Program-made: the position numbers and the translations under genes
Assembly (NCBI GenBank): GCA_004299305.1
Contig: SCPZ01000036.1
Span: 27,801 to 91,800, forward strand
Source: Methylobacter sp.
GTDB lineage: Bacteria; Pseudomonadota; Gammaproteobacteria; Methylococcales; Methylomonadaceae
Reading direction: 5' to 3'
DNA: 64,000 nt
The notes under the pieces: generated by a model
Databases searched by the model: none
The model's input: only the letters and a program-made list of their open reading frames with translations
What the model was told of the DNA's origin: nothing
Part shown: positions 17,877 to 25,998 of the stretch, piece after piece
Layout of the letters: every line of letters begins with the position of its first letter
How positions within the stretch are numbered: the first letter of the stretch is position 1

Positions 17877-18173
17877 AATATGTTTTTCATCCACAAGCTA
17901 GGCAGGAGTTAAATTAAGCGATAGATTACTACGAAGACTGTAAAAAAGGGGCTTGGTAAAGCCTTTGCTGAAGAAGTTTATGACGCGATTCAAAGAATCA
18001 TTGAATTTCCAGACGCATGGAGCTTGTTATCCGTCAACACGCGGAGATGCTTAACACGTCGCTTTCCGTTTGGAATTATTTATCAGCCTTTAGCAGATAA
18101 AGCTTTGATTCTTGCTGTTGCTCAACTTAATAGAAAGCCCGGTTACTGGATGAGTCGAATTGAAGGGAATTAA
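17873..18173 (+). pseudogene. Decayed ParE/RelE-family toxin
   Basis: The ATG overlaps the antitoxin stop. The product reads MKYVFHPQARQELN, then an in-frame TAA, then AIDYYEDCKKG. A run of four G at 17948-17951 carries one extra base, after which the frame is LGKAFAEEVYDAIQRIIEFP and on to RRFPFGIIYQ, AVAQLNRKPGYW and a stop at 18171-18173. These are the ParE hallmarks, including the RRFPF..IY segment. Two independent lesions mean that the gene is dead. Confidence 0.85.
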
Positions 18174-18193
18174 TGGTGAACTTTGTAAAATCT

Positions 18194-18218
18194 AAAGCCG
18201 ACCAATGTCGGCTTTTTT
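18194..18218 (+). terminator. Rho-independent terminator before recJ
   Basis: AAAGCCGAC pairs with GTCGGCTTT around a 4-base loop and is followed by further T residues. It closes the toxin-antitoxin remnant and separates it from recJ. Confidence 0.85.
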
Positions 18219-18230
18219 ATTGGAAAACCC

Positions 18231-19976
18231 ATGTATTATCAAGGCGTAAAAAAAACCATCGTTACCCGTCCCGTCACAAAGAAACGCGCTAACTTGGGTG
18301 AAATGCACCCTATATTGGAGCGCATCTTTTTAGCCAGAGGCTTAACCTCGGAAACGGAACTGGATCGGACGCTGGCAAAACTGCCGTCGCCGTGGCTGTT
18401 ATCGGGCATTGAGGACATGGTCGGTCATTTGATCACTGCGATTAATCAACAGCAACGGATTTGCATCGTCGCCGACTTCGATGCCGACGGCGCAACCAGT
18501 TGTGCTGTGGCTATCAAGGGTCTGCAATTGCTGGGGGCAGGGGATGTGACCTTCGTCGTACCGAACCGCTTTGAATACGGTTACGGCCTGACGCCTGAAA
18601 TTGTCGACCTGGTTAAGCTGCAAAATCCCGATGTGATTATTACCGTCGATAACGGCATATCGAGTCTGGACGGGGTTAGGGTAGCCAAGGAGCTGGGCAT
18701 AAAAGTCCTGATTACCGATCATCATTTGCCGGGCCATGAGTTGCCTGTCGCCGATGCGATCGTAAATCCCAATTTGGTCGATGATAAATTTCCCAGCGGC
18801 GCACTGGCTGGCGTCGGCGTTATTTTTTATGTGTTAATGGCTTTAAGGAGCCGCTTAAGAGAGCAGAATTGGTTTGAACAGCATCAGGTTCAAGAACCTA
18901 ATCTCGCCCAGTTGCTTGATTATGTTGCATTGGGCACGGTCGCCGACGTGGTGGCGCTGGATCAAATCAATCGGGCTTTAGTGCATCAAGGCTTATTAAG
19001 AATACGCACGGGGCGTGCGCATCCTGGAATTAATGCGCTTATCGAGGTATCGGGCAGAAAACCTGAATCGATTTTCGCCACCGATTTGGGCTTTGCGCTG
19101 GGGCCAAGGCTTAATGCCGCCGGGCGCATGGATGATATGTCATTAGGCATACAATGCCTGTTAACCGAAGATCCGGCGCTGGCAAAACAAATGGCCTTGC
19201 AACTCGATGAATTGAACAATGACCGCCGGGAAATCGAAGGGCAAATGAAGAACGAGGCTATGGCGTTATTAAGTGAGATGAAACGCCTGGATGAACACCA
19301 TTTGCCTGCGGGCGTCTGTTTGTTTGATGCAAGCTGGCATCAAGGCGTTATCGGTATTTTGGCGTCGCGGATTAAAGATCAGTTGCATCGCCCCGTTATT
19401 GCCTTTGCGCCTGCCGGAAAAGACGAGATAAAAGGTTCAGCCCGCTCAATTCCCGGCGTTCATATTCGTGATGTGTTGAGTGATATTGCAGCGCTACACC
19501 CTAAATTGCTGAGTAAATTCGGCGGGCACGCAATGGCCGCAGGCATGAGTTTGAGAATGCGCGACTACCCGCCTTTTGCATTGGCTTTTGACGAGGTGGT
19601 CAGGAAGCGTTTGGTCAGTATCAATCTGGAGCAGCTTATCTATTCCGACGGCGAGCTGACTGAAAATGAGATGACTATTGAATTTGCCGAGTTATTGCAA
19701 AACGCCGGAACTTGGGGGCAAGAATTCCCCGAACCTGTTTTTGACGGGGTTTTTGATGTTATTCAATCGCGTATTGTCGGGCAGCGTCATCTTAAATTAG
19801 TGCTGAGAAAACCGTTCGGCGATTTGTTGATTGATGCGATTGCGTTTTATGTGGATAAACCGGAGAGCTGGTTAGGCCTGCGGCATATCAAGGCTGCTTA
19901 TAAGTTGGACATCAATGAATTCAGGGGAAATCGTAGTGTGCAGTTTATAGTGCAATATCTGGAAAAAATCACATAA
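18231..19976 (+). CDS. recJ: Single-stranded-DNA-specific exonuclease RecJ
   Basis: A protein of 581 residues (E. coli has 577). It degrades 5' single-stranded DNA in recombination and mismatch repair. The DHH-family motifs are present in order: IVADFDADGATS (motif I, near residue 77), PNRFEYGYGL, ITVDNGISS, LITDHHLPG (DHH) and the glycine motif GGHAMAAGMSL in the DHHA1 domain. The C-terminal OB-like domain is complete. The ATG at 18231 lies close behind the upstream terminator, so its promoter must overlap that region. It is separated from hom-thrC only by the accessory islet. Confidence 0.96.
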   Translation: MYYQGVKKTIVTRPVTKKRANLGEMHPILERIFLARGLTSETELDRTLAKLPSPWLLSGIEDMVGHLITAINQQQRICIVADFDADGATSCAVAIKGLQLLGAGDVTFVVPNRFEYGYGLTPEIVDLVKLQNPDVIITVDNGISSLDGVRVAKELGIKVLITDHHLPGHELPVADAIVNPNLVDDKFPSGALAGVGVIFYVLMALRSRLREQNWFEQHQVQEPNLAQLLDYVALGTVADVVALDQINRALVHQGLLRIRTGRAHPGINALIEVSGRKPESIFATDLGFALGPRLNAAGRMDDMSLGIQCLLTEDPALAKQMALQLDELNNDRREIEGQMKNEAMALLSEMKRLDEHHLPAGVCLFDASWHQGVIGILASRIKDQLHRPVIAFAPAGKDEIKGSARSIPGVHIRDVLSDIAALHPKLLSKFGGHAMAAGMSLRMRDYPPFALAFDEVVRKRLVSINLEQLIYSDGELTENEMTIEFAELLQNAGTWGQEFPEPVFDGVFDVIQSRIVGQRHLKLVLRKPFGDLLIDAIAFYVDKPESWLGLRHIKAAYKLDINEFRGNRSVQFIVQYLEKIT

Positions 19977-19997
19977 AAAAGGGCGGATAAACCGCCC
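19975..19997 (-). terminator. Terminator for the minus-strand foldase gene (convergent with recJ)
   Basis: GGGCGG (19981-19986) pairs with CCGCCC (19992-19997) around a 5-base loop. On the minus strand the stem is followed by six T residues (A6 at 19975-19980). On the plus strand the T-tract is weak. Confidence 0.8.
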
Positions 19998-20017
19998 TTC
20001 GTTATATCAAGGTATTA

Positions 20018-21160
20018 CTATTTTTGTGGCTCGGCACTTGGCGTGGCGGGCGCGGCTGGTTCTTCAGTCACAGTTGCCGCTGGTGCATTTTCAGTTGCCG
20101 CACCTTCAACTGCTTTGGCAGGCTCTACCGCTGCAGCGGGAGCTGCTGGTTCTGCTGCTTTAGCGGGCTCTGCTGAAGTGGCGGGTGCAGCGCCTTCAAC
20201 GGCTTGGGCGGGTTCTGCGGCAGCCGGAGTTGCAGGCTCTGCAACAGGTTGTTGTTCTTGTGTCGCAGGAGCCGCTTCAGCTTTCGGTTGTTCGTCGGTC
20301 AGCGGGATCAATATCTCTACTTTAGCCTGTTTACGCAATGTTTCTATCATGCCCTGAACTTTTTTGCGTTGCAGGAAAGGAGCAAGTTGTTCTTTAACCG
20401 CTTCCAATGGCGGAGGTGTTATCGGACGAGAATCTTCCTTTAAAATCACATGAAAGCCAAATTGGGTCTTAACAGGTTCTTTGCTGTATTTGCCTTTTTC
20501 CAATGCGGCTACGGCTTCAGAGAAAGGAGCAACCATTTGTCCTGCAGAAAACCAGCCTAAATCGCCGCCATTTTGTGATTCTTTAGCATCCAATGAATTC
20601 TTGTTGGCTAACTTGGCGAAATCTGCGCCCTTATCTAATTCAGCAATCAGTTTTTTAGCTTCTGCTTCGGTTTTAACCAGGATATGACGCGCTTTGTATT
20701 CGGAGCCCTCCTTTTCGGCGGCAATTTTGCTGTCATATTCAGCTTTGATTTCCGCATCCGTTACCGGGTTGGCTTTGATGAAGTTTTGCAGGTCGGCTTG
20801 GGTTAATAATGCTTTTTTAGCAGCCTCAAGCTGAGCTGTAAGTTCAGGCGATTTGTCCAGTTGCTTTTGCATCGCATCCTGAACCAGCAATTCACGTTGA
20901 ACGAGTTCTTCAATCAGTTTTTCTTTAGGGAAGGTTTGTCCGTGGCTGCGTTCGGCGATTTCTTTTTCCAGCGTGGCCAGTGTCGATTTGGAGATGTACT
21001 GACCGTTAACCACGGCAATGGCATCGGCTTTGTCAATTGCAGGTGCGGCAGTGGTTGCAGCAGGAGTGGTTGTACTGCTGCCGGTATCTGCGGCTTTTTC
21101 TTGATTACAACCGGCAATCAATGCTGTGCCGACAACAAGTAAAGGGACGAATTTTTTCAT
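20018..21160 (-). CDS. PpiC/parvulin-type peptidyl-prolyl isomerase lipoprotein with Ala-Pro-Glu-rich tail
   Basis: A protein of 380 residues. The start MKKFVPLLVVGTALIAGCNQ is a lipoprotein signal with the lipidated Cys at residue 18. A SurA/PrsA-like helical N-domain precedes a parvulin domain (about residues 155-250), recognised by YKARHILVKTEAEAKK, NGGDLGWFSAGQMV, PFSEAVAALEKG and TQFGFHVILKED. The product should act as a foldase or chaperone for exported proteins in the periplasm. The last 90 residues are a low-complexity Ala/Pro/Glu tail with imperfect repeats of AEPAKAVEGAA, probably a flexible spacer. It is the last gene of the yciB-yciI-bolA unit; its ATG directly follows the bolA-like stop. 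Confidence 0.9.
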   Translation of the reverse strand: MKKFVPLLVVGTALIAGCNQEKAADTGSSTTTPAATTAAPAIDKADAIAVVNGQYISKSTLATLEKEIAERSHGQTFPKEKLIEELVQRELLVQDAMQKQLDKSPELTAQLEAAKKALLTQADLQNFIKANPVTDAEIKAEYDSKIAAEKEGSEYKARHILVKTEAEAKKLIAELDKGADFAKLANKNSLDAKESQNGGDLGWFSAGQMVAPFSEAVAALEKGKYSKEPVKTQFGFHVILKEDSRPITPPPLEAVKEQLAPFLQRKKVQGMIETLRKQAKVEILIPLTDEQPKAEAAPATQEQQPVAEPATPAAAEPAQAVEGAAPATSAEPAKAAEPAAPAAAVEPAKAVEGAATENAPAATVTEEPAAPATPSAEPQK

Positions 21161-21436
21161 TTAGAATCTTCCTTTGGTTTCTTCAGAGGGTGAGAGAGCA
21201 TTAATGCCTAAGGCATGAATTTGTTGTTTCATCATGTCGCCCAGCGCATTATAAATAAGCTGGTGTCGCTGAACTAAAGACCTGCCTTCAAAAATCTCAG
21301 CGATAATAGTGACATGGTAATGTCCGCCGCCGCTACGTGCGCCAGCATGTCCTGCATGAGCAGGGCTGTTATCAATAATTTCTAAAAGCTCCGGCTTAAA
21401 GGCATTATTTAACAGCTGTCTAATTAATTCTGTCAT
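21161..21436 (-). CDS. BolA-family protein
   Basis: A protein of 91 residues. The class II KH-like BolA fold is seen in the order [40 protein letters not shown] and [13 protein letters not shown]. BolA proteins partner monothiol glutaredoxins in iron-sulphur traffic or act in morphology and stress. Its start overlaps the yciI stop by 4 bases, and its stop abuts the start of the foldase gene, so the four genes form one operon. Confidence 0.92.
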   Translation of the reverse strand: MTELIRQLLNNAFKPELLEIIDNSPAHAGHAGARSGGGHYHVTIIAEIFEGRSLVQRHQLIYNALGDMMKQQIHALGINALSPSEETKGRF

Positions 21437-21735
21437 TGTGGAAAGACCTTTTTAAATGGTTTAACGGTAACCTTGGCATAAACCCCGGCATCATTGTAAG
21501 GATCAACGCTCGCCCATTGCGTGGCATCTGCCAAACTGTCAAACTCGGCGACCACCAAGCTGCCGGTAAAACCGGCAGTTCCCGGATTATCGCTGTCAAT
21601 CGATGGATGGGGGCCGGCTAAAACCAAGCGACCGAGGTCTTGTAGTTCTTGCAGTCGCTTGATATGTGCAGGGCGCACGGACAGTCTTTTTTCCAGGCTA
21701 TCCGATACATCTTCGCTGATAATGGCGTATAGCAC
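21433..21735 (-). CDS. YciI-family protein
   Basis: A protein of 100 residues with the ferredoxin-like YciI fold. It starts [10 protein letters not shown] with [22 protein letters not shown], including the conserved His of RPAH, and continues with [21 protein letters not shown], a family signature. The function is unresolved; an enzymatic role through the His/Asp pair has been proposed for the family. It lies between yciB and the bolA-like gene with 4-base or near-zero spacing, an arrangement common in gammaproteobacteria. Confidence 0.92.
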   Translation of the reverse strand: MLYAIISEDVSDSLEKRLSVRPAHIKRLQELQDLGRLVLAGPHPSIDSDNPGTAGFTGSLVVAEFDSLADATQWASVDPYNDAGVYAKVTVKPFKKVFPQ

Positions 21736-21738
21736 GGT

Positions 21739-22275
21739 TTATTCCTCTGTATCGGGGATGTATTTGTATAAAAAAACCATTTGCAGCAAAATAAAAACAA
21801 CCATCAAAACCGGTACGCCAAATGTTTTAAAGGTGACCCAATCATTGGTGTTGTAATTGTACATCACATAAAGATTGATAAAGCCGACGCTGATGAAAAA
21901 GCAGCCCCATAGCGTGTTCAGTCGTCTCCATACCAATGCGGGCAAGGTTAAATTGCCGGACAGCATTTTTTCAATGAAGGGCTTTTTACCAATAAACTGG
22001 CTGCCTAAAAAGGCTGTGCCAAATAACCATTCTATGATGGATAATTTCCATTTAATGAATTGCTCATCCTGCAAATAGAGGGTTGCGCCTCCCATCACCA
22101 GAATCAGGCCTAAGGTAATCCATTGCATGGTTTCAACTTTACGGTGTTTAAACCAGGCATAAGCTACTTGAATAATAGTTGCCGCGATGACAACGGCGGT
22201 AGCGACATAAATGTCGTAAATCTTAAACGCAATGAAAAATAAAAGGATAGGGAAAAATTCGAAAAGCTGTTTCAT
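21739..22275 (-). CDS. yciB: Inner membrane septation protein YciB/IspZ
   Basis: A protein of 178 residues, matching the family length of about 180, with five membrane segments. The N-terminus MKQLFEFFPILLFFIAFKI and the downstream GATLYLQDEQFIKWK, FLGSQFIGKKPFIEKML and WRRLNTLWGCFF stretches are diagnostic. It is an inner-membrane protein linked to cell envelope growth and septation. It is the first gene of the yciB-yciI-bolA-foldase unit. Confidence 0.95.
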   Translation of the reverse strand: MKQLFEFFPILLFFIAFKIYDIYVATAVVIAATIIQVAYAWFKHRKVETMQWITLGLILVMGGATLYLQDEQFIKWKLSIIEWLFGTAFLGSQFIGKKPFIEKMLSGNLTLPALVWRRLNTLWGCFFISVGFINLYVMYNYNTNDWVTFKTFGVPVLMVVFILLQMVFLYKYIPDTEE

Positions 22276-22296
22276 AGTAACGAAAAGTAGGGGTGA

Positions 22297-22620
22297 TCAG
22301 ACGTAAGCATCTATTCCTGTTATCAATTGAGCACGTTGATCTTGCAGTGGCGCATTGAATTCCTGGGTGTAGGCGGAAAGTGCTCTTAAGGTTCGTGAGT
22401 CGGTAGGTTTAATAATGTTATCTTGGCTGCTTAAATCAAGGCCTAAACTTTTATTATCCAGTGTTTTTTTTATCTCTTCAGGTGAAGAGGGTTGATTAAC
22501 TTTTTTATTTTGGGCATCTTTTGCTACAGATGGCTCATTATTTTGCGCACCGTCGTTCCTGCCCGATTTTTGGTTAGGGAGTATGGGCGAAAAAGTTAAT
22601 GACGAGCTATGAATTTTCAT
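22297..22620 (-). CDS. Small protein of unknown function with a conserved-looking C-terminus
   Basis: A protein of 107 residues. The first 65 are polar and low-complexity (rich in Asn, Lys, Ser and Gln), probably disordered. The last 35, starting at LRALSAYTQEFN and ending RAQLITGIDAYV, look like a short conserved helix seen in small gammaproteobacterial proteins. I do not know its function. It has no signal peptide or membrane segment. It precedes yciB by 21 bases and may share its transcript. Confidence 0.6.
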   Translation of the reverse strand: MKIHSSSLTFSPILPNQKSGRNDGAQNNEPSVAKDAQNKKVNQPSSPEEIKKTLDNKSLGLDLSSQDNIIKPTDSRTLRALSAYTQEFNAPLQDQRAQLITGIDAYV

Positions 22621-22737
22621 AAATGAAGTGAGTTATTACATAAATTCAATATAGCTCATTGTAAAATCTTTACTAAGGAATGTACATGCTTGAATAACTG
22701 TTTCTGCTAGAATATCGATTATTTTTGGAGCAGATCA

Positions 22738-23040
22738 GTGGATAAAAGCACGCAAATAGAATTAGAGGCTGCCGCATTCAGGCGTTTAGTCAGCCATTTA
22801 CAAAAAAACACCCACGTTCAAAATATCGATTTAATGATATTGGCGGATTTTTGCAGGAACTGTTTGGCTAAATGGTATATGGCGGAAGCGGTAGAGCAAG
22901 GCATAGCGATGGATTATGAGCAGGCCAGGGAAGTCGTCTACGGCATGCCTTATGAAGAATGGAAATATAAATTTCAAACCGAAGCCACTGCCGAGCAATT
23001 GGCCGCTTTCGACCGTAAACAACAAGCTAAATTACAATGA
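22738..23040 (+). CDS. DUF1244-family protein
   Basis: A protein of 100 residues from a GTG at 22738, chosen because GGAG lies 7 bases upstream. The family signature is clear: AAFRRLVSHLQKNTHVQNID, then LADFCRNCLAKWY and YGMPYEEWK. DUF1244 proteins are small, soluble, all-helical and uncharacterised. The stop overlaps the start of the following methyltransferase gene (ATGA), so the two are translationally coupled. Confidence 0.88.
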   Translation: MDKSTQIELEAAAFRRLVSHLQKNTHVQNIDLMILADFCRNCLAKWYMAEAVEQGIAMDYEQAREVVYGMPYEEWKYKFQTEATAEQLAAFDRKQQAKLQ

Positions 23041-23777
23041 CCGACAAATCACAATACGACGCCCTGTTTTCAGGCGTCATCGGGCAGGATTATGACACGC
23101 TCAATTTAATCTGCCCTTTAGCAACAGAAATGAGCCGACTGGTGGGTGTGGCTGTCGGTGAGTATTCCGCGCAAGCAGTTGATCCTCTTTCAGTCGTAGA
23201 ACTTGGCGGCGGCACAGGCATCACCACCTTGGCGCTATTAACGGCAACGGATAAATGCACTATTTTAAGCATCGATAACGAGCCGGTCATGCAGGAACAA
23301 GCAAAACAGCATCTGCATAAATGGGCCGCAGAAGGCAGGTTGGTTTTTTCTGGCGAAGATGCCTTGACGGCGCTAAAAAACATTGCGGCTGATAGTGTCG
23401 ATATAGTGGCTAGCGCCTATACCTTGCACAACTTTCTTAACAGCTATCGCCAGCAAGTCATCCAGGAAATTTTCAGGATTTTAAAGCCCGGCGGTCAATT
23501 CATTAACGGCGACCGTTACGGTTTGGATGATGTTTCCCAGCATACACGCACCATACAACATGAAGTCAGCGGTTATTTCAAGGTGTTAACCGAGCTTGGC
23601 AAACTGGACGTATTGGAACACTGGATAGTACATTTGTTTAATGATGAATCGGAAAATCACGTCATGCGTGAATCGCCAGCATTAGAGCAATTGCAGGATA
23701 GCGGATTCGCAAACATCACGCTTACTCACAGACTTGAAGTCAACGCATTGGTGACAGCCACAAAACCCCGTTTATAA
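23037..23777 (+). CDS. Class I SAM-dependent methyltransferase
   Basis: A protein of 246 residues. Motif I is VVELGGGTGITTLALL (residues 53-68) and the acidic end of strand 2 is SIDNE. SVDIVASAYTLHNFLN and IFRILKPGGQFINGDRYG are motifs II and III of the Methyltransf_25 type. The substrate is unknown. It is coupled to the DUF1244 gene and followed 9 bases later by a lipoprotein hydrolase-like gene, forming a three-gene unit. Confidence 0.85.
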   Translation: MTDKSQYDALFSGVIGQDYDTLNLICPLATEMSRLVGVAVGEYSAQAVDPLSVVELGGGTGITTLALLTATDKCTILSIDNEPVMQEQAKQHLHKWAAEGRLVFSGEDALTALKNIAADSVDIVASAYTLHNFLNSYRQQVIQEIFRILKPGGQFINGDRYGLDDVSQHTRTIQHEVSGYFKVLTELGKLDVLEHWIVHLFNDESENHVMRESPALEQLQDSGFANITLTHRLEVNALVTATKPRL

Positions 23778-23785
23778 AATCGCCT

Positions 23786-25027
23786 ATGAAACACATAATT
23801 AACATTTTCTGCTTACTGGTTATTACAGCCCAACTCAGCGGCTGCGCGAGCTTAGGCAAAGGCGTTGCCGAAGCCTTCCTGGAAAAACAGCAATCGACCG
23901 ATACCCGTTTATGCGAAATATGGGGCAAACCCTTTAAAGGAATTACCCCATTCCTGGACAATAAACAAGGCAAAATGAAGGTGCTGATGGTGCATGGCGT
24001 GGGTGATCACCTGCCCGGATATTCTACGCAATTCATAGAAAAACTGGCGACAGAATTGGATTTGCCGGTAATGTCAAGTAAATACAAAAACATTACCCTG
24101 ACCAACAGGCATGATACCAGCAAAAATCTGGGTAACTTAAGAATCACTCGTTTATTAAGCAAAGACCAAAGCAAGGAATTGTTGTTTTATGAATTAACCT
24201 GGTCGGTCATTACCGCCAAGCAAAAAGAAGTGTTAGCCTATGATAATTCAGGAGAATATTCTTTTCGCAGGGCCGAAGTCAATAACCTGATGAAGAAGTT
24301 TTCCAATGATACCGGCCCTGACCCGATTATCTACCTGGGAGAGAGTAGGGACGATATATTGGTTTCATTCGGCCAATCGTTTTGTTGGATGAGCAAAAGC
24401 AAGTGGGATGACCTCCCCGACAATGTAACGCAAGCTTGTTCGTTTAACGACGACACCGCAGCAGCGAACATGCTGGTTGACCAGTACGCCTTCATTTCAC
24501 ACAGTTTGGGCAGTCGTATAGTTATAGACGGTATGCAACGCATCGCTTCTTTACTGGATAGACGCGACGTTGATTTTACTGAAGCATTAAAAAACAAGGA
24601 AATCCCCATTTACATGATGTCCAATCAACTGCCTATGTTGCAGTTGGGTCGTAAATTGCCCGATGTAAGTAATCAAAAAGCCGCATATTGCCAGGCTAGC
24701 GGCGAAAAATATAATCAACGCATGTTGGCAAAAACCCCCATCATTGCCTTTAGCGATCCCAACGACCTGTTAAGTTACGCGATTCCACAAGGCTTTGTCG
24801 AAAAATACCTGGATTCAAGGCTATGCATTGATGTTACTAATGTTAACATCAATGTAGCGACCATTTTCGATGCATTCGGCCTGGGCAAACTCGCTAATCC
24901 TCTCGATGCGCACGTAGGTTACGATACCGATGACCGGGTGGTTGCATTGATTGCCAAGGGCATAGGCAACAAAAGTACCGCCAAAGTCGTGAATGATCGT
25001 TGTCGTTGGGTTGAAACGATAGATTAA
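23786..25027 (+). CDS. Alpha/beta-hydrolase-like lipoprotein
   Basis: A protein of 413 residues. The lipoprotein signal has a lipobox LSGCAS (Cys near residue 21), with an Asp-free +2, suggesting an outer-membrane lipoprotein. MVHGVGDHLPGY at about residues 68-80 and YAFISHSLGSRIVIDGM at about 234-250 are the oxyanion and nucleophile-elbow regions of a lipase-type alpha/beta hydrolase, with Ser in SHSLGS. A late Asp/His pair could be D372/H377, but I cannot fix this. The natural substrate is unknown. It is the third gene after DUF1244 and a methyltransferase. Confidence 0.7.
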   Translation: MKHIINIFCLLVITAQLSGCASLGKGVAEAFLEKQQSTDTRLCEIWGKPFKGITPFLDNKQGKMKVLMVHGVGDHLPGYSTQFIEKLATELDLPVMSSKYKNITLTNRHDTSKNLGNLRITRLLSKDQSKELLFYELTWSVITAKQKEVLAYDNSGEYSFRRAEVNNLMKKFSNDTGPDPIIYLGESRDDILVSFGQSFCWMSKSKWDDLPDNVTQACSFNDDTAAANMLVDQYAFISHSLGSRIVIDGMQRIASLLDRRDVDFTEALKNKEIPIYMMSNQLPMLQLGRKLPDVSNQKAAYCQASGEKYNQRMLAKTPIIAFSDPNDLLSYAIPQGFVEKYLDSRLCIDVTNVNINVATIFDAFGLGKLANPLDAHVGYDTDDRVVALIAKGIGNKSTAKVVNDRCRWVETID

Positions 25028-25235
25028 GTTGATAGGACGCAAGGCCTACTCCCTCAACGAAACCCGCTCACCCTATGCAATGATAGAGCGAGCGGGGATG
25101 CCGAATTTGATGTGCGATAGATGCACAATATGTGGTACAACATGATTCAGCTGATTCTACCGGCTATGGCGGCTAAGGACAGGGCGTTTTGCATCGGCTT
25201 TTGATTTTGGGTAAACACAACAACCGGATAATACT

Positions 25236-25625
25236 ATGGCGATAAATACCAACAGACCCACATCCCCGCATTTGCAAGTCTACAAACTGCCGTTAACCGG
25301 CATTATTTCCATTACCCACCGCATGACCGGCGTCATGCTTTCAGCCGGTTTGATCTTATTCGTGTATGTCATTTCGGCGCTGGCAGGCGGTGCGGATTCC
25401 TACCGTGCAATGCAGGCGCTCATGAATCTATGGCTGCTTAAACTGGTTTGCTGGGGCTTTATTTATGCACTGTTTTTCCATCTGTGTCACGGCGTTCGTC
25501 ACTTGATTTGGGATTCCGGCAACAGCTTTGAACTTAATACCCTAAACCGCTACGCCATGATTGAACTGGCTGCTTCATTGGCGCTGACTTTAATGACTTT
25601 TGTGTGGGGATATTATGAGCTATAG
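25236..25625 (+). CDS. sdhC: Succinate dehydrogenase cytochrome b556 subunit
   Basis: A protein of 129 residues with three membrane segments. It binds haem b and ubiquinone at the inner membrane. The family start RPTSPHLQVYKLPLTGIISITHRMTGV and the haem-ligand region LCHGVRHLIWDSG, with His in HGVRHL, are present. It is the first gene of sdhCDAB; the stop overlaps the sdhD start by 11 bases. Confidence 0.95.
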   Translation: MAINTNRPTSPHLQVYKLPLTGIISITHRMTGVMLSAGLILFVYVISALAGGADSYRAMQALMNLWLLKLVCWGFIYALFFHLCHGVRHLIWDSGNSFELNTLNRYAMIELAASLALTLMTFVWGYYEL

Positions 25626-25995
25626 AACGCCTTTATCCAGGGTTAGGGGTTTGGGTTCAGCAAAAAGCGGAACCGCTCATTGGTGGATGCAGCGCGTCAC
25701 CGCCGTAGCGCTGATTCCCTTGTCTTTTTGGCTGATCAATTTTCTGGGTTTGAGCTTGACCGCCTCCTATCAACAAACCCTAGCTTGGCTGGCATCACCG
25801 ATCAACAGCGTCTGTATCGTGGCCTGGATCATCGCCGCTTTCTATCACGCTGCATTGGGTTTGCAGGTGGTGATTGAAGATTATGTCGCTGCCGAAGGCC
25901 CCAAGATTATCTCGATCTGGGCCGCCAACCTGGCTTTCTTGTTTTTGGCGATTGCGGCCTTGTTGGCCGTGTTTCGCATCGTATCGATAGGGTGA
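25615..25995 (+). CDS. sdhD: Succinate dehydrogenase membrane anchor subunit
   Basis: A protein of 126 residues from the ATG at 25615; a GTG at 25600 in the same frame would add five residues and is less likely. Three membrane segments are visible. SAKSGTAHWWMQRVTAVALIP contains the family HWW.QR..A motif, and AAFYHAALGLQVVIEDYV carries the haem ligand His and the D-Y pair near the quinone site. It overlaps sdhC and lies 3 bases before sdhA. Confidence 0.94.
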   Translation: MSYRTPLSRVRGLGSAKSGTAHWWMQRVTAVALIPLSFWLINFLGLSLTASYQQTLAWLASPINSVCIVAWIIAAFYHAALGLQVVIEDYVAAEGPKIISIWAANLAFLFLAIAALLAVFRIVSIG

Positions 25996-25998
25996 TTC

